This document shows positions 34,348 to 43,891 of a stretch of DNA of 64,000 bases, one piece after another. The translations under genes were made by a program, and so were the position numbers. Within the stretch, counting starts at the first letter, position 1. Each line of letters opens with the position of its first letter. The DNA comes from Chryseolinea lacunae (GTDB lineage Bacteria; Bacteroidota; Bacteroidia; Cytophagales; Cyclobacteriaceae). The notes under the pieces are model-generated. The model saw nothing but the letters and a program-made list of their open reading frames with translations, did no database searches and was not told the origin of the DNA. The DNA lies in NCBI RefSeq assembly GCF_016735595.1, contig NZ_JAERRB010000001.1, forward strand, positions 1,116,001 through 1,180,000. The letters run 5' to 3'.

Positions 34348-36756
34348 TCACTGATCTTTTAAACTCTTTGCCGGATTGGCCACTGCGGCTTTGATGCTTT
34401 GGCTGGCGATGGTGAGCAGGGTGGCCAGCAAAACGATGACGCCGGGCAGAATGATCATCCACCAGCGGATGTCGATTTTGTAGGCGAAGGTTTGCAGCCA
34501 GTGCCAGGTGATGTAGTAGGCCAGCGGGAAGGCGAAGGCGCAGCTGATGGCGATGAGCTTGATGTAGGTTTTGGAGAGCATGACCACGATGTTCCACACG
34601 GTGGCGCCCAGCACTTTGCGCACGCCGATTTCTTTTGTACGCTTCACCATGGCCAGCGACGCCATGCCGAAGAGGCCGAGGCTGGCCACGGTGATGGAGA
34701 TGACGCTGAAGAGGCTCAGCAATTTTGCAAAGAGCTCGTCGGCACGGTATTGCTCTTCGAAGAAGCGGTCCATGTAGTAGTAGATGAACGGATCGTTGGG
34801 ATAGTGTTTGTGCCAGATGGTCTCCATGGCTTTGAGGTAGTTGCCTTCGCGCGATTCCACATTGAAAGAATAGTAGCCGTATTCGTTGGGGTGGCGGTGG
34901 AAGAACACGATGGGGTCGACGGGTTTGTGTACCGACTCGTGGTGGTAGTCTTTCCAGACGCCGACCACGGTGGCGATTTCATGGTCGCCGGTGGTGATGC
35001 GGGTGTTCACGGCATCGGTGGGTGTGCTGTAGCCCAGGGCGCGTGCAGCCGTCTCGTTGATCATGACGGTGAGGCCGGTTTCTTTGGCGTTGAAGTTTCT
35101 TCCGCCCAGCAAGGTGAGTCCGAACGTTTCCTGATAACCTTCGTCGATCCACATGATCCAGAATGATTGTTTGTGTTCGGTGCCGGAGCCCACGGGGTGG
35201 ATGTCTTCGTCGTGAAAGCGAATTTCCTGACCAGGAATGTTCATGGACGCGGTGCCAGACCGGAGGGCTGCGAGTTGCAGCATGTCGTTGCGGAAGGCGT
35301 TGAAGCGCGTGCGTCGCAGGGAGTCGGAGTTGGTTGAGGCGGGCGCGCGCAGGGTGACGGTGTGCCGCGTGTTGAAGCCCGAGTCGAACGCGCGCATGAA
35401 CGAGAGTTGGCGGCCAGCAATGAGCGTGATGCCCACAATGGCCACGGCCAGAAACAATTGAAAGATCATGAGCCCCTGGTGCAGCAGGTTAGCCTTGCCT
35501 TTGCCCGTGCCCAGTTTGTTTTTGAGAATGAGCGCCGGTTTGTATTTGGATATGAAATGCGCGGGATGGAATGCGATGAGCGTGGTGCCCGTCACAAACC
35601 CCACAAAGTATAGGCCCCACGTGGTGGGTTGGGTTGGCATGAAGGCGATGTTGGTGAACAGCAGCGCTGCAAAAGGACCGGTGAACAACAGGTAGAGCCC
35701 GCAGCCGATCACAAACGTGATGCACGAAAGAATAGCAGCTTCCAATAAAAATTGTCCACTGATGGCGGTGCGTGATGCGCCAAACACTTTGCGCACGCCA
35801 ATTTCATCGGCGCGCTCGAGTGAGCGTGCCAGCGAGAGGTTGACATAGTTTATCCACGCGGCCAGCAAAATGAACACGGCCAGCGACAACAAGGCATAGA
35901 GGATTGTTTTGCGTGTGGCCGGTTTTGCTTCGCCCGACAATTCGTTGGCGGTGTGCAGGTTTTCGTAGGGGCGCAGTTCGTAGCGCGCGGTGTGTCCACG
36001 CTTTTCCAGGGTGGTGATGTGTTCGTTGGCCATGGCGGTGAGGCCACGGTTCACGGCGGCGATGTCGGTGATGTTTTCTTTGAGGCGCACATAGGTGAAC
36101 GTCCACGGTGCGCTGAAGTTTCCGTCTTTGGAGACCCAGCCGTAGTAGGGCATGGTGGACCAGGAGAGCAGAAAGTCAAAATCGAGCGACGCGCTGGCGG
36201 GAATGTCTTCGAACACGCCGGTGACGGTGAAGGGCAGGCGTTCGTTGAAGTAGAGTATTTTGCCCATGGGGTCGGCGTCGCCAAAATAGACGCGGGCCTG
36301 CGACTTCGAGATCATGACGGAGCTTGGCGGTGTGAGCGATTGATCGGCGGAGCCGCTGACGATTTTGAGGGGAAACACTTTCAGAAACGAACTGTCGACG
36401 TAGAGCATGTTCTGGTCTACGATGCGCACGTCTTCGGTGAAGATGTAGGCCTTCTCGTTGTAGACCCGCGTCACGGCTTCCACTTCGGGCGCATATTCGT
36501 GCACGAGCAGAGCGGTGCGGTCGTGGGTGCGTGCGGTTTGCAGCACGGGTTGCCCCTGCTGGTATTCGAAGTAGTCGATGCGATAGATGCGTTCGCCGCC
36601 GGGATAAAATTTGTCGTAGCTAAACTGGTAGCTCACATAGTTGGTGAGCGCCAGAAAAATGGCAATGCTGATGGAGAGACCCACGATGTTGATGGTCGCG
36701 AAAAGTTTGTAGCGCAACAGGTTTCGCAGGGCGGTGTTCCAATAGTGTTTCAGCAT
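34348..36756 (-). CDS. ABC transporter permease (MacB/FtsX type, double)
   Basis: 802 residues: an N-terminal helix (LFATINIVGLSISIAIFLAL), a periplasmic MacB_PCD domain (~50-270), a three-helix FtsX block (~283-425), a second periplasmic domain (~440-670) and a final FtsX block (~680-790) with the coupling phrase VKRTKEIGVRKVLGAT. A matching cytoplasmic phrase ADEIGVRKVFGAS is in the first block. Such permeases are abundant in Cytophagales and work with a separate ATPase, absent here, as mechanotransmission-type exporters. Substrate unknown. No ATPase gene is adjacent. Confidence 0.92.
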   Translation of the reverse strand: MLKHYWNTALRNLLRYKLFATINIVGLSISIAIFLALTNYVSYQFSYDKFYPGGERIYRIDYFEYQQGQPVLQTARTHDRTALLVHEYAPEVEAVTRVYNEKAYIFTEDVRIVDQNMLYVDSSFLKVFPLKIVSGSADQSLTPPSSVMISKSQARVYFGDADPMGKILYFNERLPFTVTGVFEDIPASASLDFDFLLSWSTMPYYGWVSKDGNFSAPWTFTYVRLKENITDIAAVNRGLTAMANEHITTLEKRGHTARYELRPYENLHTANELSGEAKPATRKTILYALLSLAVFILLAAWINYVNLSLARSLERADEIGVRKVFGASRTAISGQFLLEAAILSCITFVIGCGLYLLFTGPFAALLFTNIAFMPTQPTTWGLYFVGFVTGTTLIAFHPAHFISKYKPALILKNKLGTGKGKANLLHQGLMIFQLFLAVAIVGITLIAGRQLSFMRAFDSGFNTRHTVTLRAPASTNSDSLRRTRFNAFRNDMLQLAALRSGTASMNIPGQEIRFHDEDIHPVGSGTEHKQSFWIMWIDEGYQETFGLTLLGGRNFNAKETGLTVMINETAARALGYSTPTDAVNTRITTGDHEIATVVGVWKDYHHESVHKPVDPIVFFHRHPNEYGYYSFNVESREGNYLKAMETIWHKHYPNDPFIYYYMDRFFEEQYRADELFAKLLSLFSVISITVASLGLFGMASLAMVKRTKEIGVRKVLGATVWNIVVMLSKTYIKLIAISCAFAFPLAYYITWHWLQTFAYKIDIRWWMIILPGVIVLLATLLTIASQSIKAAVANPAKSLKDQ

Positions 36757-36810
36757 AGGATGGACGGTTTGAGCAGTTCGAAGGTAGCGTTTTATATAGG
36801 TTCGCCGGAA

Positions 36811-39384
36811 TCAACGTTTCTTCTTCCACAAAAGCTTTTCAACCTCCACGCCCAGGAACACAACGCTCGACACGGCGAGGGTGAGCAACAGTTCGCCAAA
36901 GGTGAGCGGCTGTGTTTTGAAGATGGTGTTCAGAAACGGAACGTAGATCACGGCCAGTTGCAAACCTATGGTGATGGCCAGCGCGCCCAGCATGGGTTTG
37001 TTAGACAGCAGGCCGATGCGAAAGATTGAGCTGTGTTCGGACCGGATGGCCACCACGTGTCCTAGTTGGCTGAAGCAAAGCACAGTGAAGGTCATGGTTT
37101 GCCAGTGCATGTCGCCGGTGTGCAGGGCCAGGGCCTCCATGGCGAGTGTGACGGCGCCCATGAGAAAGCCAAACACAATGATGTGTCGCCCCATACCGTT
37201 GGCAAAGATGTTTTCTTTCGGGCTCCGGGGTGGGCGGTTCATGATGTCTGGTTCGGAGGGTTCGGACGCCAGTGCCAGGCCGGGTAGCCCATCCGTGATG
37301 AGATTCATCCAGAGGATGTGGATGGGCAACAGGGGAATGGGCAAGCCCACGAGCGGCGCGAGGAACAGGGCCCATATTTCACCAGAGTTGCCCGTCATGA
37401 TATACTTGATGAATTTGAGGATGTTGTCGAAGATGCGACGACCGTGTTTCACCGCTTTCACGATGGTGGCAAAGTTGTCGTCGAGCAAAATCATGTGTGA
37501 GGCTTCTTTCGACACTTCGGTGCCGTTGATGCCCATGGCGATGCCGATGTCGGCGTTCTTGAGGGCGGGTGCGTCGTTCACGCCGTCGCCCGTCATGGCC
37601 ACAAATTGGTTTCGGGCTTGCAGGGCGCCGATGATGCGCAGCTTTTGTTCGGGATCGACACGTGCATAGACGCGCACATTTTCTACGACGGCGGCAAACG
37701 CTGCATCGTCGAGTTTTTTCAGTTCTGCGCCTTCGAGGATCACGTCGGTGGCAGCCGACACGATGCCCAGGTTTTCGGCCACGGCTTTGGCGGTGAGCTT
37801 GTGGTCGCCGGTGATCATGACGGGCGTGATGCCAGCGGCCTTGCATTGGGCCACGGCCTCGCGGGCTTCTTCACGGGGCGGGTCCATCATGCCTGCCACG
37901 CCGATGAAGGTGAGTGACGTTTCGATGGTTTCGGGTGTGACTTCGGAAGGCATGTCGCTGAACACGCGCACGGCATAGCCAAGTGTGCGGTAGCCGCGTT
38001 GTGCCATGGCGTTGGCTTCGTCTTCGAAGGCGGCGATGGAGGCTTGTTGTTCGGGGATCAGTTTGGTGAACAATATGTCTACCGCGCCTTTCACGATGGC
38101 CACCACACCGGCGTTGGTCTGGTGCAGCGTGGTCATGCTTTTGCGGCGTGAGTCGAAAGGAAGCTCGCCCAGCCGGGGATATTTTTCTTCGAGCACAAAA
38201 CGTTCGTGCCCGTTGTCTTGTGCATATTGGGCCAGCGCCACTTCGGTTGACTCTCCTACCCAAACACCTTCCTTGTCTTTGGTGACATCGTTGTTGAGGC
38301 CGATGGCTTTGTGGAGCACGTTTTGATTTTCGAAAATGCCCAGCGACGATGCCGCATCATTTTCAAAAATTTCCTGCACCGTCATTTTGTTCAGCGTGAG
38401 CGTGCCGGTTTTGTCGGAGCAGATGAAGGTGACCGAGCCGAGGGTTTCTACGGCGGGAAGTTTGCGAATGAGGGCGTTGTTTTTCACGAGGCGTTTTGCC
38501 CCCAGCGCCAGCGCGATGGTGACCAGCGCCGGCAAGGCTTCGGGAATGGCCGCTACGGCCAGCGAGATGGAAGTGAGCAGCATGGTGGTCCACGCTTCGC
38601 CGCGCAGCCAGCCCACAAAGAAGAACACCACGCAGAGCAAAAGAATGATCACCGTGAGTCGTTTGCCAAAACCGTCGAGTCGTTTTTGCAAGGGTGTTTT
38701 GATCTCTTCGGTCTGGATCATTTTGGCGATACGGCCCAGCTCGGTTTTCATGCCGGTGGCCACCACATAGCCGGTGCCGCGACCGTTGGTGACGTGGGTG
38801 CCCTTGTAGCCGATGTTGACCCGGTCGCCCAGCGAATATTCACCATCCTGAAGCGTGTCGGGTGTCTTTTCAATGTTCACCGATTCGCCGGTAAGCGACG
38901 ACTCGTCTACTTTGAGTGCATAGGCTTCGATGACGCGGATATCGGCGGGAATGATGTTGCCGGCTTCGAGCTGCACCACGTCGCCGGGCACCAGTTCGGA
39001 AGCAACAACGTCGATGGGATGCCCGTCGCGTAGCACGCGCGCGTGGCTTGCGGCCATGTTCTCCAGTGCTTCCATGGCTTTTTCGGCGCGATATTCCTGT
39101 GCCACACCCACGATGGCGTTGATGACCACGATGGCCAGAATGACGATGGTGTCGGTGAGGTCGCCCATCACACCCGAGACCACGGCGGCAGCCACGAGGA
39201 TGATAATCATGAAGTCGGTGAGCTGCTGCCACAGCATGTGCCACACGGTTTTTCGCTTCTTGGCTTCGAGCGAGTTTTTGCCATGTTCCAGCAGACGTTG
39301 TTGCGCCGTGGCGTTGTCGAGGCCAGCCGTGCTGGTTTTCAGTGTCTGGGCAATGGTGGTCAGTGACTGCAGGTGATAATGCAT
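36811..39384 (-). CDS. P-type Ca2+-transporting-like ATPase (P2 type)
   Basis: 857 residues with ten predicted helices. The actuator loop has TGES (165-168), M4 has the PEALP ion-binding motif (281-285, as in SERCA/PMCA PEGLP), Asp324 in ICSDKTGTLTLNKM is phosphorylated, the hinge reads TGDGVNDAPALKNADIGIAMG, and M6 ends in NLITDGLPGLAL. PEALP plus NLITD is the calcium-type signature, so Ca2+ or Mn2+ export at the inner membrane is most likely. It is on the same strand as the LOG/DUF892 operon, with a 176-bp gap, and no low-oxygen site was found before it. Confidence 0.93.
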   Translation of the reverse strand: MHYHLQSLTTIAQTLKTSTAGLDNATAQQRLLEHGKNSLEAKKRKTVWHMLWQQLTDFMIIILVAAAVVSGVMGDLTDTIVILAIVVINAIVGVAQEYRAEKAMEALENMAASHARVLRDGHPIDVVASELVPGDVVQLEAGNIIPADIRVIEAYALKVDESSLTGESVNIEKTPDTLQDGEYSLGDRVNIGYKGTHVTNGRGTGYVVATGMKTELGRIAKMIQTEEIKTPLQKRLDGFGKRLTVIILLLCVVFFFVGWLRGEAWTTMLLTSISLAVAAIPEALPALVTIALALGAKRLVKNNALIRKLPAVETLGSVTFICSDKTGTLTLNKMTVQEIFENDAASSLGIFENQNVLHKAIGLNNDVTKDKEGVWVGESTEVALAQYAQDNGHERFVLEEKYPRLGELPFDSRRKSMTTLHQTNAGVVAIVKGAVDILFTKLIPEQQASIAAFEDEANAMAQRGYRTLGYAVRVFSDMPSEVTPETIETSLTFIGVAGMMDPPREEAREAVAQCKAAGITPVMITGDHKLTAKAVAENLGIVSAATDVILEGAELKKLDDAAFAAVVENVRVYARVDPEQKLRIIGALQARNQFVAMTGDGVNDAPALKNADIGIAMGINGTEVSKEASHMILLDDNFATIVKAVKHGRRIFDNILKFIKYIMTGNSGEIWALFLAPLVGLPIPLLPIHILWMNLITDGLPGLALASEPSEPDIMNRPPRSPKENIFANGMGRHIIVFGFLMGAVTLAMEALALHTGDMHWQTMTFTVLCFSQLGHVVAIRSEHSSIFRIGLLSNKPMLGALAITIGLQLAVIYVPFLNTIFKTQPLTFGELLLTLAVSSVVFLGVEVEKLLWKKKR

Positions 39385-39560
39385 TCGATGGGGGGATTTG
39401 GGTTACGCTAGCGCGAGGCTATCTTCCAAAGATACGTATCCTTTCCAGCCATGATGCGCCCGTCTGTATAAAACTGGCTGTTAATTACCCCGGTAATGCG
39501 TCAGGAAAAAACTGTTTGGATGTTGACAAATGCAGGACAGCAGCACTTTGGAAAAAGAAT

Positions 39561-40286
39561 TCACTTTCGTTCCAAGAGCCAGCGGATAGGCGACGACTTT
39601 TTTTCGTAGGCAAGACCATAGCGCACAATGCTTTTCTCTTTGATGAACTCCACGGCCTCGTCTACAGAATCGGTGACCAGGATCAGCTTGAGGTCCTCGG
39701 CGGTGATGGTTTGTTTGAGCTTCATCCATTCGAGATGATCGACCAGGTCTTTGTAGAAGTCGCGGTCGAAGACAATGATGGGAAAACGCAGGATCTTTTT
39801 GGTTTGGGTGAGGGTGAGTGCTTCAAAAAATTCGTCCATGGTTCCGAAGCCACCGGGCAGCACGATGAAGGCGAAGGAGTATTTGATGAGGAGTGTTTTT
39901 CGCACAAAGAAGTAGCGAATGTTCACCCACTTGTCGAGGTAACGGTTGGGAGCTTGTTCGGTGGGCAACACAATGTTGCAGCCCACCGAGCGGCCGCCGA
40001 CTTCTTTAGCGCCGCGGTTCGCGGCTTCCATCAACCCCGGACCACCGCCAGTCATGACGGTGAATCCCAGTTGTGCCACGCGCGCCGCCACGTGACGCGC
40101 CTCAGCATAGTAGGCGTGCTTTTCGTCGAAGCGCGCCGATCCAAAAAACGTGACGCATGGCCCCACGAAATGCAATGCCCTAAAGCCTTTTATAAAATCA
40201 AAAAGAATTTTTATCACAAACGTCAATTCCTCCCACCGCGATTGCGGTCCGGAAAGAAACCGAATCTCTTCCTTTGTCTCGGCCAT
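39561..40286 (-). CDS. LOG/TIGR00730 family Rossmann-fold protein
   Basis: 241 residues. The lysine-decarboxylase-like motif is complete: GGGPGLMEAANRGA and PGGFGTMDEFFEALTLTQ (PGGxGTxxE), the active site of cytokinin-activating nucleoside 5'-monophosphate phosphoribohydrolases. Many bacterial members hydrolyse nucleotide N-glycosidic bonds; the physiological role here is unclear. ATG 40286 is used because the longer frame to 40376 runs into the preceding gene. It is the last gene of a three-gene operon (8-bp spacing) downstream of low-oxygen operator A. Confidence 0.9.
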   Translation of the reverse strand: MAETKEEIRFLSGPQSRWEELTFVIKILFDFIKGFRALHFVGPCVTFFGSARFDEKHAYYAEARHVAARVAQLGFTVMTGGGPGLMEAANRGAKEVGGRSVGCNIVLPTEQAPNRYLDKWVNIRYFFVRKTLLIKYSFAFIVLPGGFGTMDEFFEALTLTQTKKILRFPIIVFDRDFYKDLVDHLEWMKLKQTITAEDLKLILVTDSVDEAVEFIKEKSIVRYGLAYEKKSSPIRWLLERK

Positions 40287-40294
40287 GATGACGT

Positions 40295-40801
40295 TTATGA
40301 AAATGCTTCTTCTACTTTTCCGGTGAACTCGTGCAACGAAAGCTCCTTCAGTTCGTGTTCGTGGCGGCGTTCCCAACGCAGGATGGTTTCCAATAGCTCG
40401 GTGGCCGTGTCAAGTTCCAGCGTTTCGGCATAGCGGACGCTGGCTTCGTAGGCACAGGCTTTGTAAGCGCTGATACGTTGCAGGCAGTTGATAAGCAGCA
40501 GGTCCTGCACATGATGCGTCTGTGCGAACTTTAGCCGCACAAACGTTTCTTCTACCAGTTCGTCGATCACATTGGTGTGGCAGGAGATGGGCTCGTGGTT
40601 GAGATAGGAAAACACACGATCGATCTTCGACTGTTTGAGTTCGCAGCTTTCGGCATAGCGACGCAGGAGGTTGCGCAGCTTTTCCGACTGCACAATGCCC
40701 AACATTTTGATGAGGCTTCCCTTCAGTTTTCGTTCGCTGCAATACAAGTTTTCAAGTTCGAGCACGAGGGCGTCTTCCAGGGTGTTGATCGTGTTTTTCA
40801 T
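40295..40801 (-). CDS. DUF892/YciE-YciF-like ferritin-fold protein
   Basis: 168 residues, a four-helix ferritin-like bundle of the DUF892 group: LEDALVLELENLYCSERKLKGSL at the start, and two ExxH-like helices (CELKQSKIDRVF and ELLETILRWERRHEHEL). Relatives are stress proteins of uncertain iron chemistry. It is the middle gene of the operon headed by 40820, with 18 bp before and 8 bp after. Position under operator A suggests induction at low oxygen (inference). Confidence 0.85.
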   Translation of the reverse strand: MKNTINTLEDALVLELENLYCSERKLKGSLIKMLGIVQSEKLRNLLRRYAESCELKQSKIDRVFSYLNHEPISCHTNVIDELVEETFVRLKFAQTHHVQDLLLINCLQRISAYKACAYEASVRYAETLELDTATELLETILRWERRHEHELKELSLHEFTGKVEEAFS

Positions 40802-40819
40802 AGTCGTGGGGTTTTGGAT

Positions 40820-41260
40820 TTAATGAATTGACTCGTCTCCCTTTTGCAGGGGATGTTGGGCCACCCAGTGTTTGAGATCCTCTTTCAGCAACTCGATGCG
40901 TGCAGAGAGGGCGACGGCTTCATTCATGATGGCATCGTGCTCGTGATAATATTGCGTGTCCCATTCGCTTTTTGTTTCCAGCATTTTCGCCAGGCGGCTT
41001 TCGTGGTTACGCAATTTTTTCCGCATATCTTCGATCACCTCCACGGTGTAGAAGAAGATCAGGTTTTGCAGGTGATCTATTTCAGTCTTGTCGGGCCGCA
41101 CCACGCCCACAGCAGCATGTTCGTCGAGGAGCTTGTGAAAAAATGCCAGTTCACTTTTCCAGTGCATGGTGGCCGATAGCCAGGCAAGCGTTTTGGCGTG
41201 CTTGTCAAGCAAGGCCGGCTGCAACGCATAGTTCTTGGTAACTCCGATGATGGAAATCAT
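40820..41260 (-). CDS. Hypothetical helical protein, 146 residues
   Basis: Not a family I can name. All-helical and rich in His, Glu and Leu (LDKHAKTLAWLSATMHWKSELAFFHKLLDEH; NHESRLAKMLE; YYHEHDAIMNEAVAL), with spacing that could form a ferritin- or hemerythrin-like four-helix bundle, but no complete iron ligand set is obvious. It heads a probable operon with DUF892 and LOG genes, and its promoter region carries operator A and a TACCTTTC -7 element at the same spacing as the cbb3 operon, so it is probably induced with it. Confidence 0.75.
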   Translation of the reverse strand: MISIIGVTKNYALQPALLDKHAKTLAWLSATMHWKSELAFFHKLLDEHAAVGVVRPDKTEIDHLQNLIFFYTVEVIEDMRKKLRNHESRLAKMLETKSEWDTQYYHEHDAIMNEAVALSARIELLKEDLKHWVAQHPLQKGDESIH

Positions 41261-41276
41261 AAGCTTGTTTTTTTAC

Positions 41277-41284
41277 GAAAGGTA
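41277..41284 (-). promoter_or_regulatory. -7 element TACCTTTC of the DUF892/LOG operon
   Basis: Matches TAnnTTTG at 7 of 8 positions on the minus strand, 17 bases upstream of ATG 41260. Its first base is 51.5 bp from the centre of operator A, as at three other operons. Confidence 0.6.
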
Positions 41285-41326
41285 GCAGACACACAGCGGC
41301 GCCGTTATGAGGTTTGTTTTACTGAA

Positions 41327-41344
41327 ACCTGATTTTGGTCACAC
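41327..41344 (-). promoter_or_regulatory. Crp/Fnr-type operator A
   Basis: On the minus strand it reads TGTGACCAAAATCAGGTT: half-sites TGA and TCAGGT with a 6-base spacer, centre 41335.5. It serves the minus-strand operon. It is probably bound by the receiver-Crp regulator at 58642 (inference). Confidence 0.7.
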
Positions 41345-41385
41345 GCCCACCCCGTCCTTCGGGTGCTGACATAGATTATGCTTTT

Positions 41386-41403
41386 ACCTGACTTTTGTCA
41401 TGC
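41386..41403 (+). promoter_or_regulatory. Crp/Fnr-type operator B
   Basis: TACCTGACTTTTGTCATG: ACCTGA, 6-base spacer, TCA, centre 41394.5, 59 bp from operator A. Relative to the -7 element at 41424 its centre is 29.5 bp away, which puts it near -41.5, a class II activator position. Confidence 0.65.
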
Positions 41404-41423
41404 GCCTGCCCTCGCGATGGCGG

Positions 41424-41431
41424 TAGCTTTC
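41424..41431 (+). promoter_or_regulatory. -7 element TAGCTTTC of the alcohol dehydrogenase operon
   Basis: 7 of 8 matches to TAnnTTTG, 19 bases before ATG 41450, with operator B upstream. Confidence 0.5.
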
Positions 41432-41449
41432 GGATATAACAAAAACGCC

Positions 41450-42481
41450 ATGTACCCTCAAAAAATGAAAGCCGCAGTCGCTACCCGTTTCGGTGGCAAA
41501 CTTTCCATTGAAGAAGTGCCTGTGAAACGCCCGGGCAAAAATGAAATCCTGGTGAAAGTGATGGCCTGCGGTGTTTGTCATACAGACTTGCACGCCGTGA
41601 GTGGCGACTGGCCCGTGAAGCCCAAGCTTCCCTTCATTCCCGGCCACGAGGGCATTGGCTATGTGGCCGCACTCGGTGAGGACGTGAATTATATGAAGGA
41701 GGGCGACGTGGTGGGCGTGCCGTGGTTGTATACGGCCTGCGGGCACTGTGAACATTGCATCACGGGGTGGGAGACTTTGTGTGGTCAGCAAAAAAACACC
41801 GGCTATGGTGTGGACGGAAGTTATGCCGAATATGTGGTGGCCGATGCCCGCTATGTGGGTCGCTTTCCCACCAACATTGATTTCATTGCCATGGCTCCCA
41901 TTCTCTGTGCGGGGGTGACGGTTTATAAAGGTTTGAAGGAAACCGAAGTGAAGCCCGGCGAATGGGTTTCCATTTCGGGCATTGGCGGGTTGGGACATGT
42001 GGCGGTGCAATATGCAAAAGCCATGGGCATGCACGTGGCGGCCATCGACGTGGCGGACGACAAGCTTGCGCTGGCGAAGTTGCTTGGCGCGGATGTGGTG
42101 GTGAATTCGACACGACAAGATGCCGGCGAGTTTATCAAAAAAGAAACTGGTGGCGTGCACGGCTCGCTGGTGACGGCGGTTTCGCCGGTGGCCTTTCGTC
42201 AGGCATTGAACACGCTTCGCCGCAAAGGCACCCTGTCGCTGGTCGGTTTGCCTCCCGGAAGTTTTGACCTGCCTATTTTTGAAACGGTATTGAATCGTTT
42301 CACCATTCGCGGCTCCATTGTGGGAACACGCAAAGACTTGCAGGAGTCTATCGAGTTTGCGCTCGATGGAAAAGTGAAAGCCACCGTGCACGCGGCAAAG
42401 CTCGAAGACATTAACGACGTGTTCGATAATATGAAAACCGGCAACATCGAAGGACGCGTGGTGCTGAATGTTGGCTCATAG
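41450..42481 (+). CDS. adhP: Zinc-dependent alcohol dehydrogenase (AdhP type)
   Basis: 343 residues. Catalytic zinc ligands are in [15 protein letters not shown] (Cys and His at the start) and GHEGIGYV; the structural zinc site has four cysteines in [15 protein letters not shown]. The NAD-binding loop is [18 protein letters not shown]. This is the AdhP/AdhA ethanol-active subgroup, interconverting alcohols and aldehydes with NAD(H). A second ATG (41465) would also fit the family start. It heads an operon with a CoA-transferase, a flavin-binding protein and the hibernation factor, under operator B, so it probably serves fermentation at low oxygen. Confidence 0.92.
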   Translation: MYPQKMKAAVATRFGGKLSIEEVPVKRPGKNEILVKVMACGVCHTDLHAVSGDWPVKPKLPFIPGHEGIGYVAALGEDVNYMKEGDVVGVPWLYTACGHCEHCITGWETLCGQQKNTGYGVDGSYAEYVVADARYVGRFPTNIDFIAMAPILCAGVTVYKGLKETEVKPGEWVSISGIGGLGHVAVQYAKAMGMHVAAIDVADDKLALAKLLGADVVVNSTRQDAGEFIKKETGGVHGSLVTAVSPVAFRQALNTLRRKGTLSLVGLPPGSFDLPIFETVLNRFTIRGSIVGTRKDLQESIEFALDGKVKATVHAAKLEDINDVFDNMKTGNIEGRVVLNVGS

Positions 42482-42510
42482 AAATTTATTCATCTCTAAA
42501 ACTATACATC

Positions 42511-43806
42511 ATGAATTACATATCCGGAGAAGAAGCGGTCAAGGTTATTAAACCCGGCGATCGCGTTTACATACACGGTGGCGCGGCCACTCCCCTCTAT
42601 CTGTTGAAGAAACTTACCGAACGCGCCGCCGAGTTGTGGAACGTGGAATTGGTGAGCATCAGTCTGCAGGGCAAGGCACTGGTGACGGACCCTCAATACA
42701 AAAACAGTTTCCGAATGAACTCGCTGTTTGTGTCGGAGAATGTGCGCGAAGCCGTGAATGACGGACGGGCCGACTATGTTCCCATTTTCCTCAGTGAAAT
42801 TCCGTTGTTGTTCAAACGAAACATTCTTCCGCTCGACGTGGCCCTGGTGCAGGTGTCGCCGCCCGACAAACATGGCTATTGTTCGCTGGGCGTTTCTGTA
42901 GACATTGCCGCCACGGCGATTCAAACTGCGAAACATGTTGTGGCGCAGGTGAACCCGCGCATGCCGCGCACGCTGGGCGACGGCATTGTGCATTGCAGCG
43001 CATTCAACGCCATGGTGCTGATGGAACAGGAACTGCCGGAGATCATTAACAACAACCCGCACGAAGAGATTTCGCACCGCATCGGCATGTATTGCGCCGA
43101 GCTTGTGGAAGACCGCGCCACCTTGCAAATGGGCATCGGTTCCATTCCCGATGCCGTACTCAAATGCCTGACCGGTCACAAGGGTCTGGGCATTCACACC
43201 GAAATGTTTTCCGACGGCATCATTCCGTTGCTTGAGCAGGGTGTGGTGACAAACGAACACAAAAAGAAATACCGGAATAAAACGGTAACTTCATTCTTAT
43301 TGGGAAGCCGAAAACTCTACGACTTTGTTGACGACAACCCGTCGGTGGTGGTGCTCAACATAGACTATGTGAACGACACGGCGGTGATCCGCACCAATCC
43401 GAAAGTGACGGCCATCAACAGCGCCATTGAGGTGGACATTACGGGCCAGGTTTGTTCCGACTCGATTGGCACCTATCATTTCTCGGGCGTGGGTGGCCAG
43501 ATGGATTTTATGCGCGGGGCAGCGTTGTCGGAGGGTGGCAAGCCTATCATTGCATTGCCTTCCATCACCAAGAAGGGCGAGTCGAAAATCTCGGCGTTTC
43601 TGAAACCCGGTGCCGGTGTGGTGACGACGCGGGCGCACGCGCACTATATTGTGACGGAATATGGCATTGCCTATCTCTATGGCAAGAACATGCGGCAACG
43701 CGCAAAGGCGCTGATTGACATTGCACACCCCAATCATCGCGAGGCCCTGGAGAAAGCCGCCTTCGAACGCTTTCACAACTATGAATTTGAACGCACATAC
43801 TATTGA
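42511..43806 (+). CDS. Acetyl-CoA hydrolase/transferase family enzyme
   Basis: 431 residues of the class I CoA-transferase (Ach1/4-hydroxybutyrate CoA-transferase) family. Signatures: GDRVYIHGGAATPLYLL at the start, the GIGSIPDAVL glycine loop, the catalytic Glu region LGIHTEMFSDG and the C-terminal VTTRAHAHYIVTEYGIAYLYG. It transfers or hydrolyses CoA between acetyl-CoA and short acids such as acetate, succinate or butyrate. With 29 bp to adhP, it would join a fermentative acetyl-CoA/ethanol/acetate branch. The exact acyl partner is unknown. Confidence 0.92.
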   Translation: MNYISGEEAVKVIKPGDRVYIHGGAATPLYLLKKLTERAAELWNVELVSISLQGKALVTDPQYKNSFRMNSLFVSENVREAVNDGRADYVPIFLSEIPLLFKRNILPLDVALVQVSPPDKHGYCSLGVSVDIAATAIQTAKHVVAQVNPRMPRTLGDGIVHCSAFNAMVLMEQELPEIINNNPHEEISHRIGMYCAELVEDRATLQMGIGSIPDAVLKCLTGHKGLGIHTEMFSDGIIPLLEQGVVTNEHKKKYRNKTVTSFLLGSRKLYDFVDDNPSVVVLNIDYVNDTAVIRTNPKVTAINSAIEVDITGQVCSDSIGTYHFSGVGGQMDFMRGAALSEGGKPIIALPSITKKGESKISAFLKPGAGVVTTRAHAHYIVTEYGIAYLYGKNMRQRAKALIDIAHPNHREALEKAAFERFHNYEFERTYY

Positions 43807-43891
43807 TGGGTAACGACGAACATCATCGTTTCGCATAGACCATTTCACTTCCCGGACGCATGTCGACATTGATCATTCAAACTTTGAAACT

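Noticed and set aside
43869-43880. TTGATCATTCAA upstream of the PNPOx-like gene as an Fnr site
   Set aside because: TGA and TCA are separated by 4 bases instead of 6, so it does not fit the operator family found elsewhere.
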